From Alligator mississippiensis (lineage: Eukaryota > Chordata > Crocodylia > Alligatoridae): a stretch of DNA of 64,000 nt. The translations under genes were made by a program, and so were the position numbers. This document shows positions 1 to 12,569 of the stretch, one piece after another (the first letter of the stretch is position 1; every line of letters begins with the position of its first letter). Below the pieces are notes generated by a model. That model saw only the letters and a list, made by a program, of their open reading frames with translations, made no database searches and was not told where the DNA came from. The stretch spans positions 248,786,251-248,850,250 of the forward strand of contig NC_081826.1 of NCBI RefSeq assembly GCF_030867095.1, in the 5' to 3' direction.

Positions 1-780
1 TGAGCTAACAAGGCAGAAGAGTCCTGCAGTCCAGTGCAAATAGGTGCAAGGAGGGGGACAGTTCACTGTTCCAAGAGCACTGTACCACTCTGGCTTCTCC
101 CCAACACCAGCAGCCTCTTCCTTCTACCCTCGCCCCCCTCAAAGGGGAGGTAGGTATACATTGGAGATGGGGAATAGGAGAAAGAAAAGATGATCCTGTG
201 GATATGGTTGAACTGTAGTCTGTCCCTGTTCCTGATGCTGCAGTGTTTCTGTATAATACTAGACAAGATGCTAAATTTTAAGTTTTTCACAGTTGTCACT
301 GATTGCATATTCCTTGTTTTTCAGAACTTGAGACCTCAGGGTCTGATTTGCTGACAAATTTAACTGAAGTCAGTCAGAGCTACTTTTTGAACATCGTGTG
401 ACTTATTTGATTTATTTGCTGCCTATCTGCCCTTCCCCATCCCCCAAGAAAGGGTGGTCAGACTGAGTAATGCCTCTTGTTTTATCCCATCATCCATTGT
501 TTTTTGCAGTCCAGCAGTTTTCAAAGCAAGTGCTGTTTGGTAGCATGGAAGAGACTTGTTTAGCACTGTAGTCCACATGATAATATTTAACTATATCCAG
601 AGTAGCTGCAACATGACTGGGGAAAGGTGCATTTGGGGAAACAAAGTAGAGGGAGTGTCATACCTGCATATCTCTAAAATAAGGCAGTGTGTGTAGAAAA
701 ATGCTGAATACTCTGCAAAATCTCAGGATCTCAAATTAGCCAGTCAGAACTAGTAGATTTTTATATATGTATGTGTGTAT
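1..780. other. Anonymous non-coding DNA
   Basis: I see no exon-like frame, RNA gene or recognisable repeat in this stretch. The 81-codon minus-strand frame at 63-308 has no recognisable domain. Confidence 0.5.
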
Positions 781-784
781 GTAT

Positions 785-900
785 TTGCCCAGTATCTGTA
801 TCTCAGTTTCCTATTTGTGAAAGGGGAATAGTTATAGGAGTATTTTATAGGGGTCTTGTGAAGTTAATGAATCATTTGTGAAGTGCTCAGTTATGGGTGC
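785..900 (+). repeat. MIR-like relic SINE fragment
   Basis: The segment reads 'tctcagtttcctatttgtgaaa', then a G/A-rich stretch, then 'gtgaagttaatgaatcatttgtgaagtgctc'. This matches the order of the conserved core and 3' part of MIR/CORE-SINEs (tctcagtttcctcatctgtaaaatggg ... gtgaggattaaatgag ... aagtgct). It is a diverged, ancient copy with no visible target duplication. Naming rests on recall of the family core, not on an alignment. Confidence 0.6.
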
Positions 901-3900
901 CATAGAAAAGTCCTTGGAGAAATGAATAATTCTGCCTTCAGAGCAGGGTTTTAACAGTGTGCAGTAAATAATACAAAAAGCCCACACACTAAACAACAGG
1001 GGGGAAAACAAAATAATGAATAACCACTTATTGTGTATTCTGTGCACTGAATGAGCACAGTTCCTATGGAAAATATGGGATCATGTAATTAAAGACAATA
1101 TAATTGTGCATTCACACATGGAGATAAAATTAAGATGGCATGGATAACATGGATATAGAAATTGCCTCTATTTTTGATTATAGTAGGTGCTCTGAGCCTT
1201 TTGAATAGGGCAGAATATAAATCTAGAAAAATGATTACGTTTCCTTATTTTGAAGGGCTGAAGGAGAGAAAAGGTATAAAGGTTGAAAGCATCAAATATT
1301 TCTTTTAAAAAACTAATCTTACTACAGAATTCCAAAAAGAGAAACGACAGCTCTTTTAGATGATATTCCATCTTTCAGTGGGTTTTTAGCCTGTTATTTT
1401 CAATTGTGCTTTGTGCTTGGGGTAGAAGACGGAGAGCTCTCACCAAACATGAATGAAAAGAAAGCACCAGAATGAAAAGTGGATTTTACTACCTTTTCTT
1501 TTAACTAATAAGTAAAAGCAACATTTTCAACTTTATTTTCTTAATGACCAAACTGATTGATGGAACAATTGATGAAGAAAAGTAGTTTTGCATTTCTAAT
1601 CACTTCTCAAACCAGAATAGTTCTTGGCAAGTTATTTTTTTAAAGGTATAATTTGTGAAGTTTATGCACTGTGGCTTCCTAATTTGCATTTAATCATCAT
1701 AAAGATGGTGGTAAAAGCCAAAATAGCCAGCAAGATCCACCTACACAGAGGTATGGCAAGAACAAAGAATGAAAGTGTGGGAGTCAATAATTGGAAGGAA
1801 ATGCTGATAAAATAACTGGAGAGGAAGTTAATCAGAAGTTAATCATGTCAAAAAAGAACAAGCCTGTTGATTTTTCTTATCTTTAACAGGTACCCTGAAT
1901 CTTTGCTGTTAGTAGATCCGTAGAAATGTTTTGTGAAATCAAAGTAATGATTGAAGGTGATGTGATGGGATAGCCTCAGAGGCAAGTGAAGATCAGGCAC
2001 ATTTGGAAATTCTAGGAATCATGGAGAACATAATATATTTACATTAAGAAACCATAGCAGAGAAGGGCTTAGCATGGAAACAGAGAAGATGGTGTCACTG
2101 AAGATGGTGAAGGGTCAAGAAAAGATTGCTGGCAATAAACATTGGCAATGGTAACATGAGTGGAGTAGAAGAGTAGGCGAGTCAGAGGCCATGTCTGGTT
2201 TTGTCAGTCTTTGCGTTGAATTAATGTGAAGGTGGCATTTGAAACCAGAGTAGGCAGTAAGATCACCTACAAAAGGGAACAGAGGGAGAACAGGACTAGG
2301 GAACAGATAAAATTAGGGGTCATCAGATGGAAAAGAATCTTTCATGGAAAGGATGAACTGTTTAGCCACAGGGAACCGGTTTGGGGGGGGGAGGCAGTTT
2401 AGCAAGGTAGTAAGAGCAGCAGATAGATGACAAGAACTGGGCATGGTATTCGGATGTGACCAAAATAGTACTGTTTGCCAAGATGGTAGCAATAAAGAGA
2501 CACATCTGTGGTGGTTAAAAGATTTCTCCAAAGCTGCACAGTCACAGAATGAAAGCTGTCTTCAGTCACTTGGCAGTATGAATAACCTCAGATATAATGG
2601 TCTACTTGTGATGGGTTAATTTATAAATAGATATTTAAATTGGGGTCAAAAAAGCAAGATATTTCCATGAGGTCATGTTTCTTCCTAGCTATTTTTTTTT
2701 TAAGTTTGTATTTCATTAGTTTCTTCATTAGTTTGTGGTGTGAGCTTGACTAAAGATATGAAGCTAAGCTGAAAGTCTACTGACAACTTAATAACCTCTC
2801 TTGCTCTGGCAACTAAGGCAAACAATTGGAATCTAGGAACATAAAAGAGTATTTTCTAGTAAATGTGCACCAACTGGATAAGCCCTATATTGCTGAAAAT
2901 GTTAAATATTCTAACTTCTAAACTGAAGTACTTCTCTGTATACATTTACCTTTTATTTTATCCTCTGAATAGGCTACTCTAAGTGCTCCCAGAGGGGCTG
3001 GGAATACAGGGGTGGGTTGAGTAGTGGTAGGACCCACTGCAGTAGCCGTAGAGCCCTGTTGGCCTTTGGCAGTGGGGCAGCGTTAGCCAAAATGGCATTA
3101 CTTGTGCCATCACCACTGGGTCTATATCCAGCCTGCCAGGAGGAGTCCCACAGCCTGGATCCAGTTCAGGGCTCTCAACTTTTAGGCTTCTCAGTGTCTG
3201 AAGGAATCTCAACTTCAAATTACATGCCCAAACTTTTTATTCAACATGTGAACAGAGCTGGATGCTTAAGTATGGGATTTGCAGAAGCCAGCAAGCTGAA
3301 CATGAGCCACTTAAATTAGCCAGTAGGAAATTCTGGGGGAAAGGAGTGGGAGTGGGGACAGATGGGACTGAAGTAACCTGTCCTGAAAGGTAGGTAGATG
3401 CTCAATTTCAGTCCAAAGGGAGAGAAGTCCCTATTCTCACTATCCCATAAAAGACCAGTGGTTGAAGCGTTCGACTTGAATGTGAGAGAACTATTTTAAA
3501 TCTGTACTTTGTCTCGCAGCATCCCAGGGCAGTGCATAAGCACGTGGGCCATAGATTCTGCTTCAGTATGAGAGCTTTAAAACCTGGCTATTCTGGGGGC
3601 AGCAGCTGAGTGGTCAGAACCGTCTTTTCCCAGGAGAGCGATCCAATCACTAGCCTATTGGTTTAACAAGTCTATTCCCCAGCTGTCTTCTATGCAAGCC
3701 AAATTGAGGCAGGTGCTCTGGAAAAGTCCACCATTAACTGAGTAGTGTTGGAGTGTCTAGTTTGAAAATCACGAGTTGCGAGGGCCCCAGGCAGCTCAGT
3801 GGAGTTGGAGCTGGGAGAGAGCATGATTAGTACGGGAAGACAGGGGAGCACTTTTTTCACATATCCACCAACCCAAGCTTGAGTGTCTGAAAGAGGAGGT

Positions 3901-4080
3901 AGCTGCTGAGAGGGGTTTTGGAGACCTTATTGACACACACGAGGTATAATTAGACTTCTGCTTTTTGCAGACTTGAGACCAGGTTGGGGAAAAAAAGAAC
4001 TTGAGCACTTGCACTGGACCTTAGTAATTCAGCACCTAAGTTAAAAAAATAGCCATCTAGGAGAAGTGAATGGTGCCCAG
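901..4080. other. Anonymous non-coding DNA
   Basis: This is mostly AT-rich unique-looking sequence. Scattered weak tRNA-like stretches (for example around 3450-3520 and 3600-3660, 'agtggtt..aagcgttcgactt') could be very old SINE heads. I see no coding exon. The 100-codon plus-strand frame at 3017-3319 lacks any family motif. Confidence 0.4.
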
Positions 4081-4094
4081 CTATTTTTATTTAA

Positions 4095-4185
4095 TTTTCT
4101 AGTGGTTAGAGCATTTGTCCAGGAAATGGCAAACTCAGGTTCAGTATTCTAAGCCTGAGGGAGTTCAACCTCTCCCCAAACTGTC
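4095..4185 (+). repeat. Possible tRNA-derived SINE head
   Basis: The stretch 'agtggttagagcatttgtcc' followed about 30 bases later by 'aggttcagtattcta' has the spacing and look of pol III A and B boxes in a tRNA-like SINE head (B-box consensus GGTTCGANTCC, here one or two changes). The rest cannot be matched to a family. It may be the tRNA-like part of a MIR. Confidence 0.35.
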
Positions 4186-4897
4186 ACCTCCTAGAAAAAG
4201 ACATAACATCTAGGCATGGGATGGGGCACTTTCTGCCCCTCTAGTTGAATCTGGGCCATGCTGCAGGGGGAAAAAAAAAAGAGAATGAAAGAAAGCATAG
4301 TTCTGTTGCCAAGTATTAGGGAAGGTAGCTGGAGGGAACAGTTTTGCTTTCCAACTTTCAGTTTCCAGAACTGCTCATGCCATCCTAGAAAAAAGTGTGT
4401 CTACGCTGTCCCCAGTTATGTCCTGCCTACCCTCCTACACGTATTACGAACCAGCTATGTGGTGGTGAACATTCAAGGTCTATGGAGTGGCCGTAGGCAG
4501 ATGTCGTCAGTCTCCAAAATACTTGACAGCAGCTGCTGGTATTGATTTTGGATCATTTCATTGGCATATTCCCAGGTTCATAGTGTTCATGTGGGCAAGG
4601 TGTCCTCAATTTATTTAACAGTGGTGTACTACACGCTCCTTCTCTGGCTGTCTTTTAAAAGGGAAAAGTAAGCCCTACTTCGTTCTTTCAAAGAACAGAG
4701 GTAGCATCTACCCTCCGATTGGTGGGGGAGGCAGGGGGACAGGAACTCAAATAGACAGAGGTTTCACCTTCATTCAGGCAATTAGCCTGAGAAAAAAGGT
4801 GAGATGTCTGACCCACCTGTGCCTAGTACTAGGCTGCTTTCTGCTTAGAATTAAGGTTTTTTTAGACTGTCCTTCTGAAGCACATAACTTTCAATAC

Positions 4898-4901
<4 letters not shown>

Positions 4902-4938
<37 letters not shown>
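4902..4938. repeat. (TG)n microsatellite
   Basis: An uninterrupted alternating TG run of 37 bases. It is likely length-polymorphic. Confidence 0.97.
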
Positions 4939-4940
<2 letters not shown>

Positions 4941-5039
4941 CAAAAGTGCCGAACTAGGTTCAGATGCTGTTCTGGGACCCAGGTGTTCACAAGTCAAGCT
5001 CTGCAATACCTAACTTGTAGGCCAAGCTCTCTATCACAA

Positions 5040-5165
5040 ATAATGCTTAGCCTCTAATTTCTTTATACTTTGATTGCCCATCTGTAAAACGGTGATAAAA
5101 TATTTCCTTTCCTCACGGCGGCAGAAGGTAAACACCTTGGATATCATGAAACACTCGGTGCTACA
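5040..5165 (+). repeat. MIR-like relic SINE fragment
   Basis: The order is 'cctctaatttctttatactttgattgcccatctgtaaaacggtgataa', then a 'cctcacggcggcag...gtaaacaccttggatatcatgaaacactcggtgctacagcc' 3' region. This follows the MIR core layout (catctgtaaaatgggg..., cctcat..., gaaagcgctttg..., tgctatat). The copy is old and diverged; orientation is plus. Confidence 0.55.
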
Positions 5166-5847
5166 GCCATGCATTCCTATAAAAAAAATCTATGATAGTT
5201 AGTTGAGGCTGCACAGAAATTAACAAGAGTAGACATCTAACAATGTATTGGCAGAGGTGAAGGGGAAAAGCTGTTGGTTTCATGTTTTAGACTGAGGGTA
5301 AGCTTTCAAAACTTTACTAAACACTGGCCTCAACAATAGGAGTAATACAGTCTCTATATACTATAAATAAGTAAGGCATGAATTTTAAGACAACCGAGGT
5401 ATTTATGCTCTGTATGTTCTTGGTACACCCTGATATTTACCTTTAAAAATGAACATGGGAGTCTGAAGTTGTCACTCTTCTTTGCTGTTTGCTTCTGCAA
5501 TAGAAGTCCAACAAAAGTGAGAACAATGATGTGATTTTTGGATAGCATCTCCCATATCAAATTGCTTTAAAAAATCTAAGGAAAGTTTTTAAAACCATAT
5601 AAGTCCTATTCTGAAAAAGTCCTAAATGACTTAGGCTCCCTCAAAAACAAAATACGGCAACCTGAATTCCATTAACTTTTCATACTGAAAAAACTCAATG
5701 GGAACATAGTCTCTGAATTCACTTTGAAATGGGACTTACTTTCAAGTTGTTTATATCCTTTTGAAAAACTCATACACTATAAAAATGCAACTTAAAAGCT
5801 TTGTTTTAAAATAGTGGCTAAGAAAAGAAAGGGCATTTATAGATGTG
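5166..5847. other. Anonymous non-coding DNA
   Basis: AT-rich sequence with no recognisable exon, RNA gene or repeat. Confidence 0.4.
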
Positions 5848-5849
5848 CT

Positions 5850-6085
5850 GGGGACACTTTAATTAGAGCAGCTCTAGAATGTCATGTGTATCAGTGTCCT
5901 CACGCTGAAAAATGTTAATGGGGACATTTTAACTAAAGCTTGTTCAACGAGCTTTAGTTAAAGCACCCCTGCTGCCATTTTTCACTGTGGGGACCCTGAT
6001 GCACATGATGCTGGAATCTGCTGAAGCATGGTAATTACCACACTCCAGGAGACTCGATTAATCAAGTCTGCTCTGAGATATAAGT
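5850..6085. mobile_element. Fold-back (palindromic) MITE-like element, copy 1
   Basis: A perfect 13-bp inverted pair TTTAACTAAAGCT (5928-5940) and AGCTTTAGTTAAA (5950-5962) encloses a 9-base loop. Outside it, longer imperfect arms pair: 5879-5914 (atgtcatgtgtatcagtgtcctcacgctg...) with 5976-6012 (catttttcactgtggggaccctgatgcac...). The right arm and its flank recur at 58.03-58.23 kb, so this is a dispersed repeat rather than a chance hairpin. The outer ends begin near 'ggggacactttaatta'. No clear target duplication was found, so the superfamily is unassigned. Confidence 0.65.
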
Positions 6086-6089
6086 TGGC

Positions 6090-8476
6090 TTTTCCAAACT
6101 GACACCTCATTCAGCAAAAAAGCAAGCACCTCACCACTAGTGACAGAATTGTGTGCAGGAGAGGAAAGCACATTGTAAACAGTAGGAATAAGGGCAAATG
6201 CAGATCTTCCGGCTGCTACTGGACTGAGAATGGCTACAGTATCATCCAAAAGTGTGATTTGGATCACACACAATCAACCTACAATCAGCATGGGTTTCAA
6301 TGACAGCACAGCCCACAGCACCACCAAGTCCAGTGTAGGCTGCAAATATGCCAAAGGCTTTGAGCAGCTGACCTGAGCATTACTTAAGCTATGCTGTCAG
6401 TGCTCAACCTGACTCATTTAGAGCCAGCCCACCTACACCTGTTAATAGTGAATACAGTAACAGCTCAGCCAGGCCTACACACAACATCTTTATAACCAAA
6501 TTAAAATAACAGTGTATCTTGAACAAAAATGCAAAGTGGCAGCAGGGACCATACAAAATAGAGCAACCCCAATTGGTTTTATTCTCTGTGCTGGATTATG
6601 TCAAATCAAGAAAACTGTCAACTGAGAACTGACATGTTCATCTCATGTGTGTCTAAGAGTCAGTGAAGGCAAGGAAATTACATATGCATTTCAATTGACC
6701 TAGCAGATAAAGACAAAAGACTAAATACGCATTTCAAGAGAAACTTGTAAAAGGTACAGGAAGGATGCCCTGTATGTGACAAACACAGCCTGCTCACATT
6801 TCTCCAAACATGCATCCCATGTCTAAGGTGTTACAGATGTCTCAACCATTCAATGTATGTCTGGAGTTTGGTAAACAAACAATCACCAGTACAAGCTACT
6901 GCAGATTTGCCCCATTAATATACAAATACCCCAAAACAGGTCTGGTGACACTGCTAAACATCCTGTTGAACCACTCAGACCCATCACTTGTAAATTGACT
7001 TATAATTGCAAGGGCTGCAGGGAAACAAGTCTTCACACCTAGACAAATCCAAAAACAGGAGCCAGGCAATTTAACAGTTGTGATATGATGGTCACCCTTT
7101 TCCTCCCTGTTTGTTCAGACTCTAATTAGCCAGCCATCAAGGAAAAATGCTTTGAAGTTATACAATTAAACAGTATAAGAACTAAGCAAATTTGCCAGCG
7201 AGACATGCACTCTAGGAGAAACAAAAAGAGATCACTGCTACATCGCACCCAGCTGAACCAGCAATGGATTCTGCTTGGTGAAGGCTGCAAGACTGGACTA
7301 GCTTCCTCTCCCTGCATTGGTGAGAAAACACTATTGCTGCTAAATATGTACTAGGACTTTGTGGAATAGCTCATTTTATTTTGGGAAGGAGTCTTTCTGT
7401 CACTTAGTTTTATAGCTTGCTTATGGTATTGTTATTAAAGCCTTTCTGCTATTGATCAACTGGGTGTTGTGTCAGTTCTTGAGGCACAGGGCTTAAAAAC
7501 CTGCTTTTTAAGTGCAACAACGTCTATGAGCTACAATTGTACTTTTGGACCATAGTGTCAACATAGCCCAGTTCAAGTGGATTCAGTTCCCAATTCTTGT
7601 GTGATGCAAGACATTTTCCTGATGGGAGGCAAAACAAATATAACTCAACCAGGTTCACAGAGGGATTCTGTAGAAAAGAGAATGAAACCCAGATTTCCAA
7701 ATTTAGGATTTACCATGAACATCATTTTTTCCCCCATAAGAAGTCACACAGGATAATGTGTTCCAATTATGGAATATTAGATGAAAACATGGTGATATGG
7801 TTTCCTATTTTAATTCAGATTCATTGCTTAGTCATGCAATACGATTATAATTGCACAAGGATTTCATCTTATACTATAAATCCTGAAACATGACACATTG
7901 TTTTTGGATGGATAGCAGTGCCTTTTTATCCTAAATCCAAAGCAAATATGTATATTAACATTCATACCCATCGGATTCTAAACTCTTGAGTTCAAAACAG
8001 ATTACAAAAGATCTCTAAAAAGAAGCACTACAGTAGCCAAGGTGGGAAGTGAATAAGTCAATGAATGAAGAGGTCAGTGGAGATAGGGTCAAGGAAAGGA
8101 TTTAGTATGACAATGGTATGGAGAGACTGATAAGCTAGTATGCAGACAAAAAAGACGTAGGAGGAAACATGACATTTAGGCCAGAGGATTTCTGGCTGTG
8201 GAACAAAGTTATGGTGCTTACATCATTAACCACAACTAGTGAGCAGTGGAACTATGCTGTAGCCAAGAGGTGAAATTCTGATGGACTACAGGAAACCATT
8301 ATTCTATTGTTAATGCTCCAACTATTTCAGAAGGCTCACAAACTGAGTAAACGCCTGTCTGTGTTGCAGTACTATATATTTAATACTGATTACTAGTGTA
8401 AAAATGGTACTACTACTGTGAAAATGGATGTGTTTCATTTTCATAAATACAGTTAATGAATACTGTTGGCTGAAAG
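6090..8476. other. Anonymous non-coding DNA
   Basis: No recognisable gene or repeat. Short frames such as 7597-7893 (98 codons, plus) have no family motif and are compatible with chance. Confidence 0.4.
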
Positions 8477-8484
8477 ACATAGAT

Positions 8485-8793
8485 TAGTGATTCTCAACTA
8501 AGGTGCCATAAGAACCTTTTAAGTGTGCCACAGGATGCTGCTCAATATTTGCACTGTGCAGTGTGCAAACATCTACACATGATTCATAAGATAAATCCAG
8601 AGATTTCAAATATGGTTCTGACATCAAAAATATTCTGGCCTCTTGTAGCCTTTTTGAGTTTTGTAACAGAAGACTTGCTCTATTATTTTTCCATATCCAA
8701 AAGAAAAGGTGAAATTTGTTTTTGAAATGGGGTATTGCCAAATGCAGAAGTTAGGGAGGGATACCTTAAGTTACAAAAGGTTGAGAACCACTG
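8485..8793 (+). mobile_element. hAT-type non-autonomous transposon (ends tagtgattctcaac / gttgagaaccactg)
   Basis: The left end TAGTGATTCTCAAC and right end GTTGAGAACCACTG are inverted copies of the CAGTGGTTCTCAAC terminus typical of vertebrate hAT (Charlie-like) MITEs. The flanks acatagat (8477-8484) and gactagat (8794-8801) look like a decayed 8-bp target duplication. The interior has no transposase. Its inner sequence ('acacatgattcataagataaa', 'tttcaaat') recurs in the element at 17.9-18.3 kb, and its 3' part ('gaagttatgg/gaagttaggg...ccttaagt') recurs at 52.8 kb, so this is a three-copy family here. Confidence 0.8.
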
Positions 8794-8801
8794 GACTAGA
8801 T

Positions 8802-9741
8802 TAACAAACAGTATCCCATTATCCTAGATCCTCAAATAGGAGGATTAAGACTGTTGAATCTTCTCTATATAATGCCAGCAAGCATATCTTTAATAGCCCT
8901 GTATCAGAGTCCTATGGAAGTGCAGTAAATTAAGTTAAAGGAAAACTGCTGCAAATTCTAGCTGGAGTTACACTTTTGTTAAAATTTCTATTCAAAATCT
9001 TTTTCTTAGAAGCTTTTCAAACCTTAGCTTACACGTACTTCAGGCCCAGGGCTGAGAAATGTTTTCCCCCCAAATTTCCCCCAAGTTCAGGTCTAAACTA
9101 CTTTGCAATTCATTGATTATTTAAAATTTGTCTGGGGTTGCTGTCATTTTCCAGCACAATGATCAGTGTCCCCCTCCTCTCCCATTAACACTAATAAAAA
9201 CAGCATGCTCTTTATGATAAACTGACATGCGTGATTTAGACCACCTTATTTCAGTGCCCTTCAGTAACTCAGCAGCATGTCAGGACCTCAGGAACCAAGG
9301 AACCATGACTGAAGTTAATGAAAGCTTTGCAGCTGACTTCAGTGGGAGAGGCTCAAACTCTAAAAGCATGGAAATACTTAGTAATGAAATAACTTAGTTG
9401 TTTTCTTCTCTTTTTTTAATTTGTGCTTTAACTTTTTCAGGCAAAGAAACCTGAGCTTCCAACCAACATTTTAAAAGACCACCTTTTCTCACATAACACA
9501 TGCCCCTCCAGGTAACACGTACACCTTTTATGAGCAGTGCAGGGGAAGAGGAAGCAGACTGAAGAAAAAAAGATTTTTCAAGAATTATGACTTCATAGAC
9601 CAGGGACAGAGTCTAATCTTCAGCTCACTCATCCTCCCTTTCTTGCTCAGGCAGAAGCTACACTTTGTAAATCTTTCACAGTTGAATTATCAACAACTCT
9701 TGTCTGCTCAGCTAAAAACTGAAACTAGCTCTTGCTAAAGA
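8802..9741. other. Anonymous non-coding DNA
   Basis: Nothing recognisable apart from a short 'gctgacttcagtgggag' stretch near 9330, of a kind common in old sauropsid repeats. Confidence 0.35.
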
Positions 9742-9749
9742 CTGAACTC

Positions 9750-10109
9750 CATGGGCAGATCTAGGATTTTGAAAAGAGCTGAAAACAATCTGCAAGGCTG
9801 TGAAATGAGAGAAAAGACAGGAGGAATGACTAACAAGCAACATTGCCAACATTGTGACTAACAAGCAACATCAAGACCATTAAAAAAGAAAGTGGGGCAT
9901 TAACACCTGTGGAGTGAAGAATGATTAGAGGGATTCAGGTAGGTTGTAAGGAACCATGAAGTCAATTGACTCCTTCAGCATCACCTGAACAGAAATGAAG
10001 CTTCACCTCTCAGGCAATTTGTTTTACACTTTGGATGCAGTAGAGATCAAGTTCGTGCAACTACACCACTGAACCCCTCTCCAAGCCCCCTATCCCGAAT
10101 CTGCCTCTG
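9750..10109 (+). mobile_element. hAT-like non-autonomous element, short copy of the 59.3-kb family
   Basis: It opens with CATGGGCAGATCTAGGATTTT and closes with GAATCTGCCTCTG, whose reverse complement CAGAGGCAGATTC is the opposite terminus. The interior 'caacatcaagaccattaaaa', 'attaacacctgtggagtgaaga' and 'tcagcatcacctgaacagaaatg' is shared with the longer element at 59292-60025. An internal 18-base stretch (gtgactaacaagcaacat) is duplicated near 9824 and 9853. No convincing 8-bp target duplication remains. No coding capacity. Confidence 0.72.
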
Positions 10110-10221
10110 TTAGACTGTACCCCTCCCTCTATTAAGCTGCTGAAGAGAAGTAGCAGCCATCTTACAACATTGTTACACTTCTATTCGGAGCAGAAAAATC
10201 AGTTTTTCCCCTCTCCAAACA

Positions 10222-10235
10222 CCCCCCCCCCCCCC
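10222..10235. repeat. Poly-C tract
   Basis: A run of 14 C residues, prone to assembly or sequencing length error. Confidence 0.9.
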
Positions 10236-12392
10236 AATTTTGAAAGGCTATTTCTGGGGGGGTGGAGGTGATGTGTGTGGTATGTGAGTAAATATGATAT
10301 TAAGATTTTGAAAAAGCAACCAAATGCCAGGAAAGACTATTATCAGCCTACCACATCTCATACTTAACTGAGCCCTGTACATTATCTAGTCAAAACATTT
10401 TCAGTTAAGGATGATTTAGCTGGATTTTTTTTCCTGGCTTTTGTCTAGTTGAGGCAGAAAACTTCATTTTACTTCAATACAGTTATTAGTCATTCACTTT
10501 GTTGAGCTGCACACAGTACTTTTTAAAGGTGTATGGAAGTGTACATTTTACTCAGTTATTAGTAATGTGTCTTCTTTAAGAAATGTGAAAAATGCTTTTC
10601 CCTCAGCTTTTGCAGCAATTTGGACAGCACAATGATGAGTAGGGTAGTGAACTCTAGACAAAAAATAGAGGATTTGAAAAGGTAGGCTTATAATGTTTGC
10701 TTGAAAATAGTTCCCAAGTAAGTCTTATGAATTTGTTAAGTTTAAAGAATTGATTTGGCTAATACCAAATGTAATCTCCAACAAATGCCTCCTTAAGCAA
10801 TCCATGATGAATATGGACAAACTTGTTCAGATAAAATGTGAATTAAATTAAACCATTACCTAAACCTCAGGTGTTAAAAACAGAAAAGCTATAGAAGTTT
10901 GTCCATCACTCCCAGAAATGACTCATCTTTTATGAAAACATTCAATTAATTAAACTTGGTCTGAAAGAACTTAAACTATCTTTAAAAGAGTGGGCCTTAA
11001 AACACCTCTCCCTAAAATTAGTGGGATTTAGATGGCTAAGATACCAGGTCTGTATGTTATGTTACAACTATTTCCATCATCATTGGCAATAAAAGGGAAA
11101 GCGATACAAGCTACCTTATTTTTTTCCTCTTCGGAAGGAGTGAAGTAAAGAAACATTAGTACAGACAAAGAAAGCTGAATGGAGATCTTAATCTAATTAA
11201 AACACTCCAGGAGATCATTTTACACTTTACTTAAATAGGGTAGCCAGAGAAAGTAGCTCTATCAAATGAGTGGAAAAAATACTTCTTGTCCCAGTAACCC
11301 AGTTGAGTCAGTCAGAGTTGGACAAAGTTCATCTCTGATACAGGGTATTGTGTATGACAGTTCCAGCAAATTTTGTCATATTCTATCACACATGGATGAC
11401 TATTTGGGGTATAATTATAATTCTGTGCATTTCCACATTTCTAGTTTATATATCAACCTGGACACTAGTCCAAACACAATGGCTAGGGAATCTGTAACAC
11501 AACAGAAGTTTAGTGCACGTAAACTGCTGAAGCCAGTGTAAGATTAACCTCGATGGTTGTAATATCAGACTTAACTGATTTAGGTTAAATTGGCTTATTG
11601 AACTGTCCCAGATTCCTTCCAGATGCAAGTTAACTCACAGTCCCCCAGCATCCCAGGATACTTTGTACTTCCCTTGCAAACCCCCTCTCTCAGGGAGGGT
11701 GGGCTAGCCTTGGCCCAATCCGCCTGCTCCAGCTGACCAGGCACGGAAGCTCTAGTGCGCCACAGCTTCTGGCCTGAGCTACTGCAGGCATGTGGTTGCA
11801 TTTCTGGAATCAAAATGAATGTCTATTCACTTGCTTATCAGTTCAATCTATGCAATTTAGACTATCCTGTGAAGATTGAATTGATTCAGCCTCAGGCCTT
11901 TTGATCATCTGTACTTAGGCAATGAGCCTGGCTCTTCATATTTTACCTTGTGGAGCCATCAACATTATTGGCAACCAAATCAGAATTTTTTTTACCATGT
12001 TGCCTGTATTTGTTTTTTTTATTCTATGCCCCCAATGAAAGAGTACAAAAAGGCCCAGATCCTACTCTGCCCACTGGACATCTAAGCCGACATGGCATCT
12101 TCTCCAAAAAATAGGCAGCTTGCATCAGGAAAGTGATCCTATTCCAGGGAAGGGAAGCACCTAACTTTCCTATCCTCTCAGTAGGCATCCTCATGTTCTG
12201 CCACAGCTAATTCTATTCCAACCGGTGGAGAATCAGAGCTCCTCCATTCTGGCAACAGGCAGCCTTAAGCATCTACAAAGTATGCAAGAAATCACCTGCA
12301 TGCAAGCAATAAGAAATGCTATGCATATGGGTCTGTCTGAACTCAGCACAGTACTTTACATAACTTCATTGTCTCTGGATCCTATCCTACCC
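10236..12392. other. Anonymous non-coding DNA
   Basis: No gene or recognisable repeat. The 91-codon plus frame at 11266-11541 has no domain I recognise. Confidence 0.4.
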
Positions 12393-12395
12393 TGA

Positions 12396-12566
12396 GGGCA
12401 TATTTATACGAGAAGCTAAGTCTCTATAGCAACGTTCTTATAATAACCGTGTACCACCAGCACAGTGCAGTATGGGCTGTAACTGCACCATATGGGCTGT
12501 TTTAGTACACCAAAAGGAAGTACTAAATGATGGCACAATAACAATGGGGCATGTGTAGATGTGCCC
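12396..12566. mobile_element. PIF/Harbinger-like MITE with TGA target duplication
   Basis: The left end GGGCATATTTATACGAG and the right end CATGTGTAGATGTGCCC are imperfect inverted repeats of the (G)GGYRCATCTACAC terminus seen also at 17.4, 60.8 and 61.4 kb. The flanking trinucleotide TGA is present directly on both sides (12393-12395 and 12567-12569). The interior has the 'acagtgcagta / agtactaaatgatg' motifs shared with the other copies. A GGG-starting TIR and 3-bp target duplication are PIF/Harbinger traits. Non-autonomous, 171 bp. Confidence 0.75.
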
Positions 12567-12569
12567 TGA

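Noticed and set aside
4095-4185. tRNA gene
   Set aside because: A- and B-box-like text is present but no cloverleaf with proper acceptor and anticodon stems can be drawn; better read as an old SINE head.
9814-9871. Tandem satellite
   Set aside because: Only one local duplication of about 18 bases (gtgactaacaagcaacat); too short to be a satellite.
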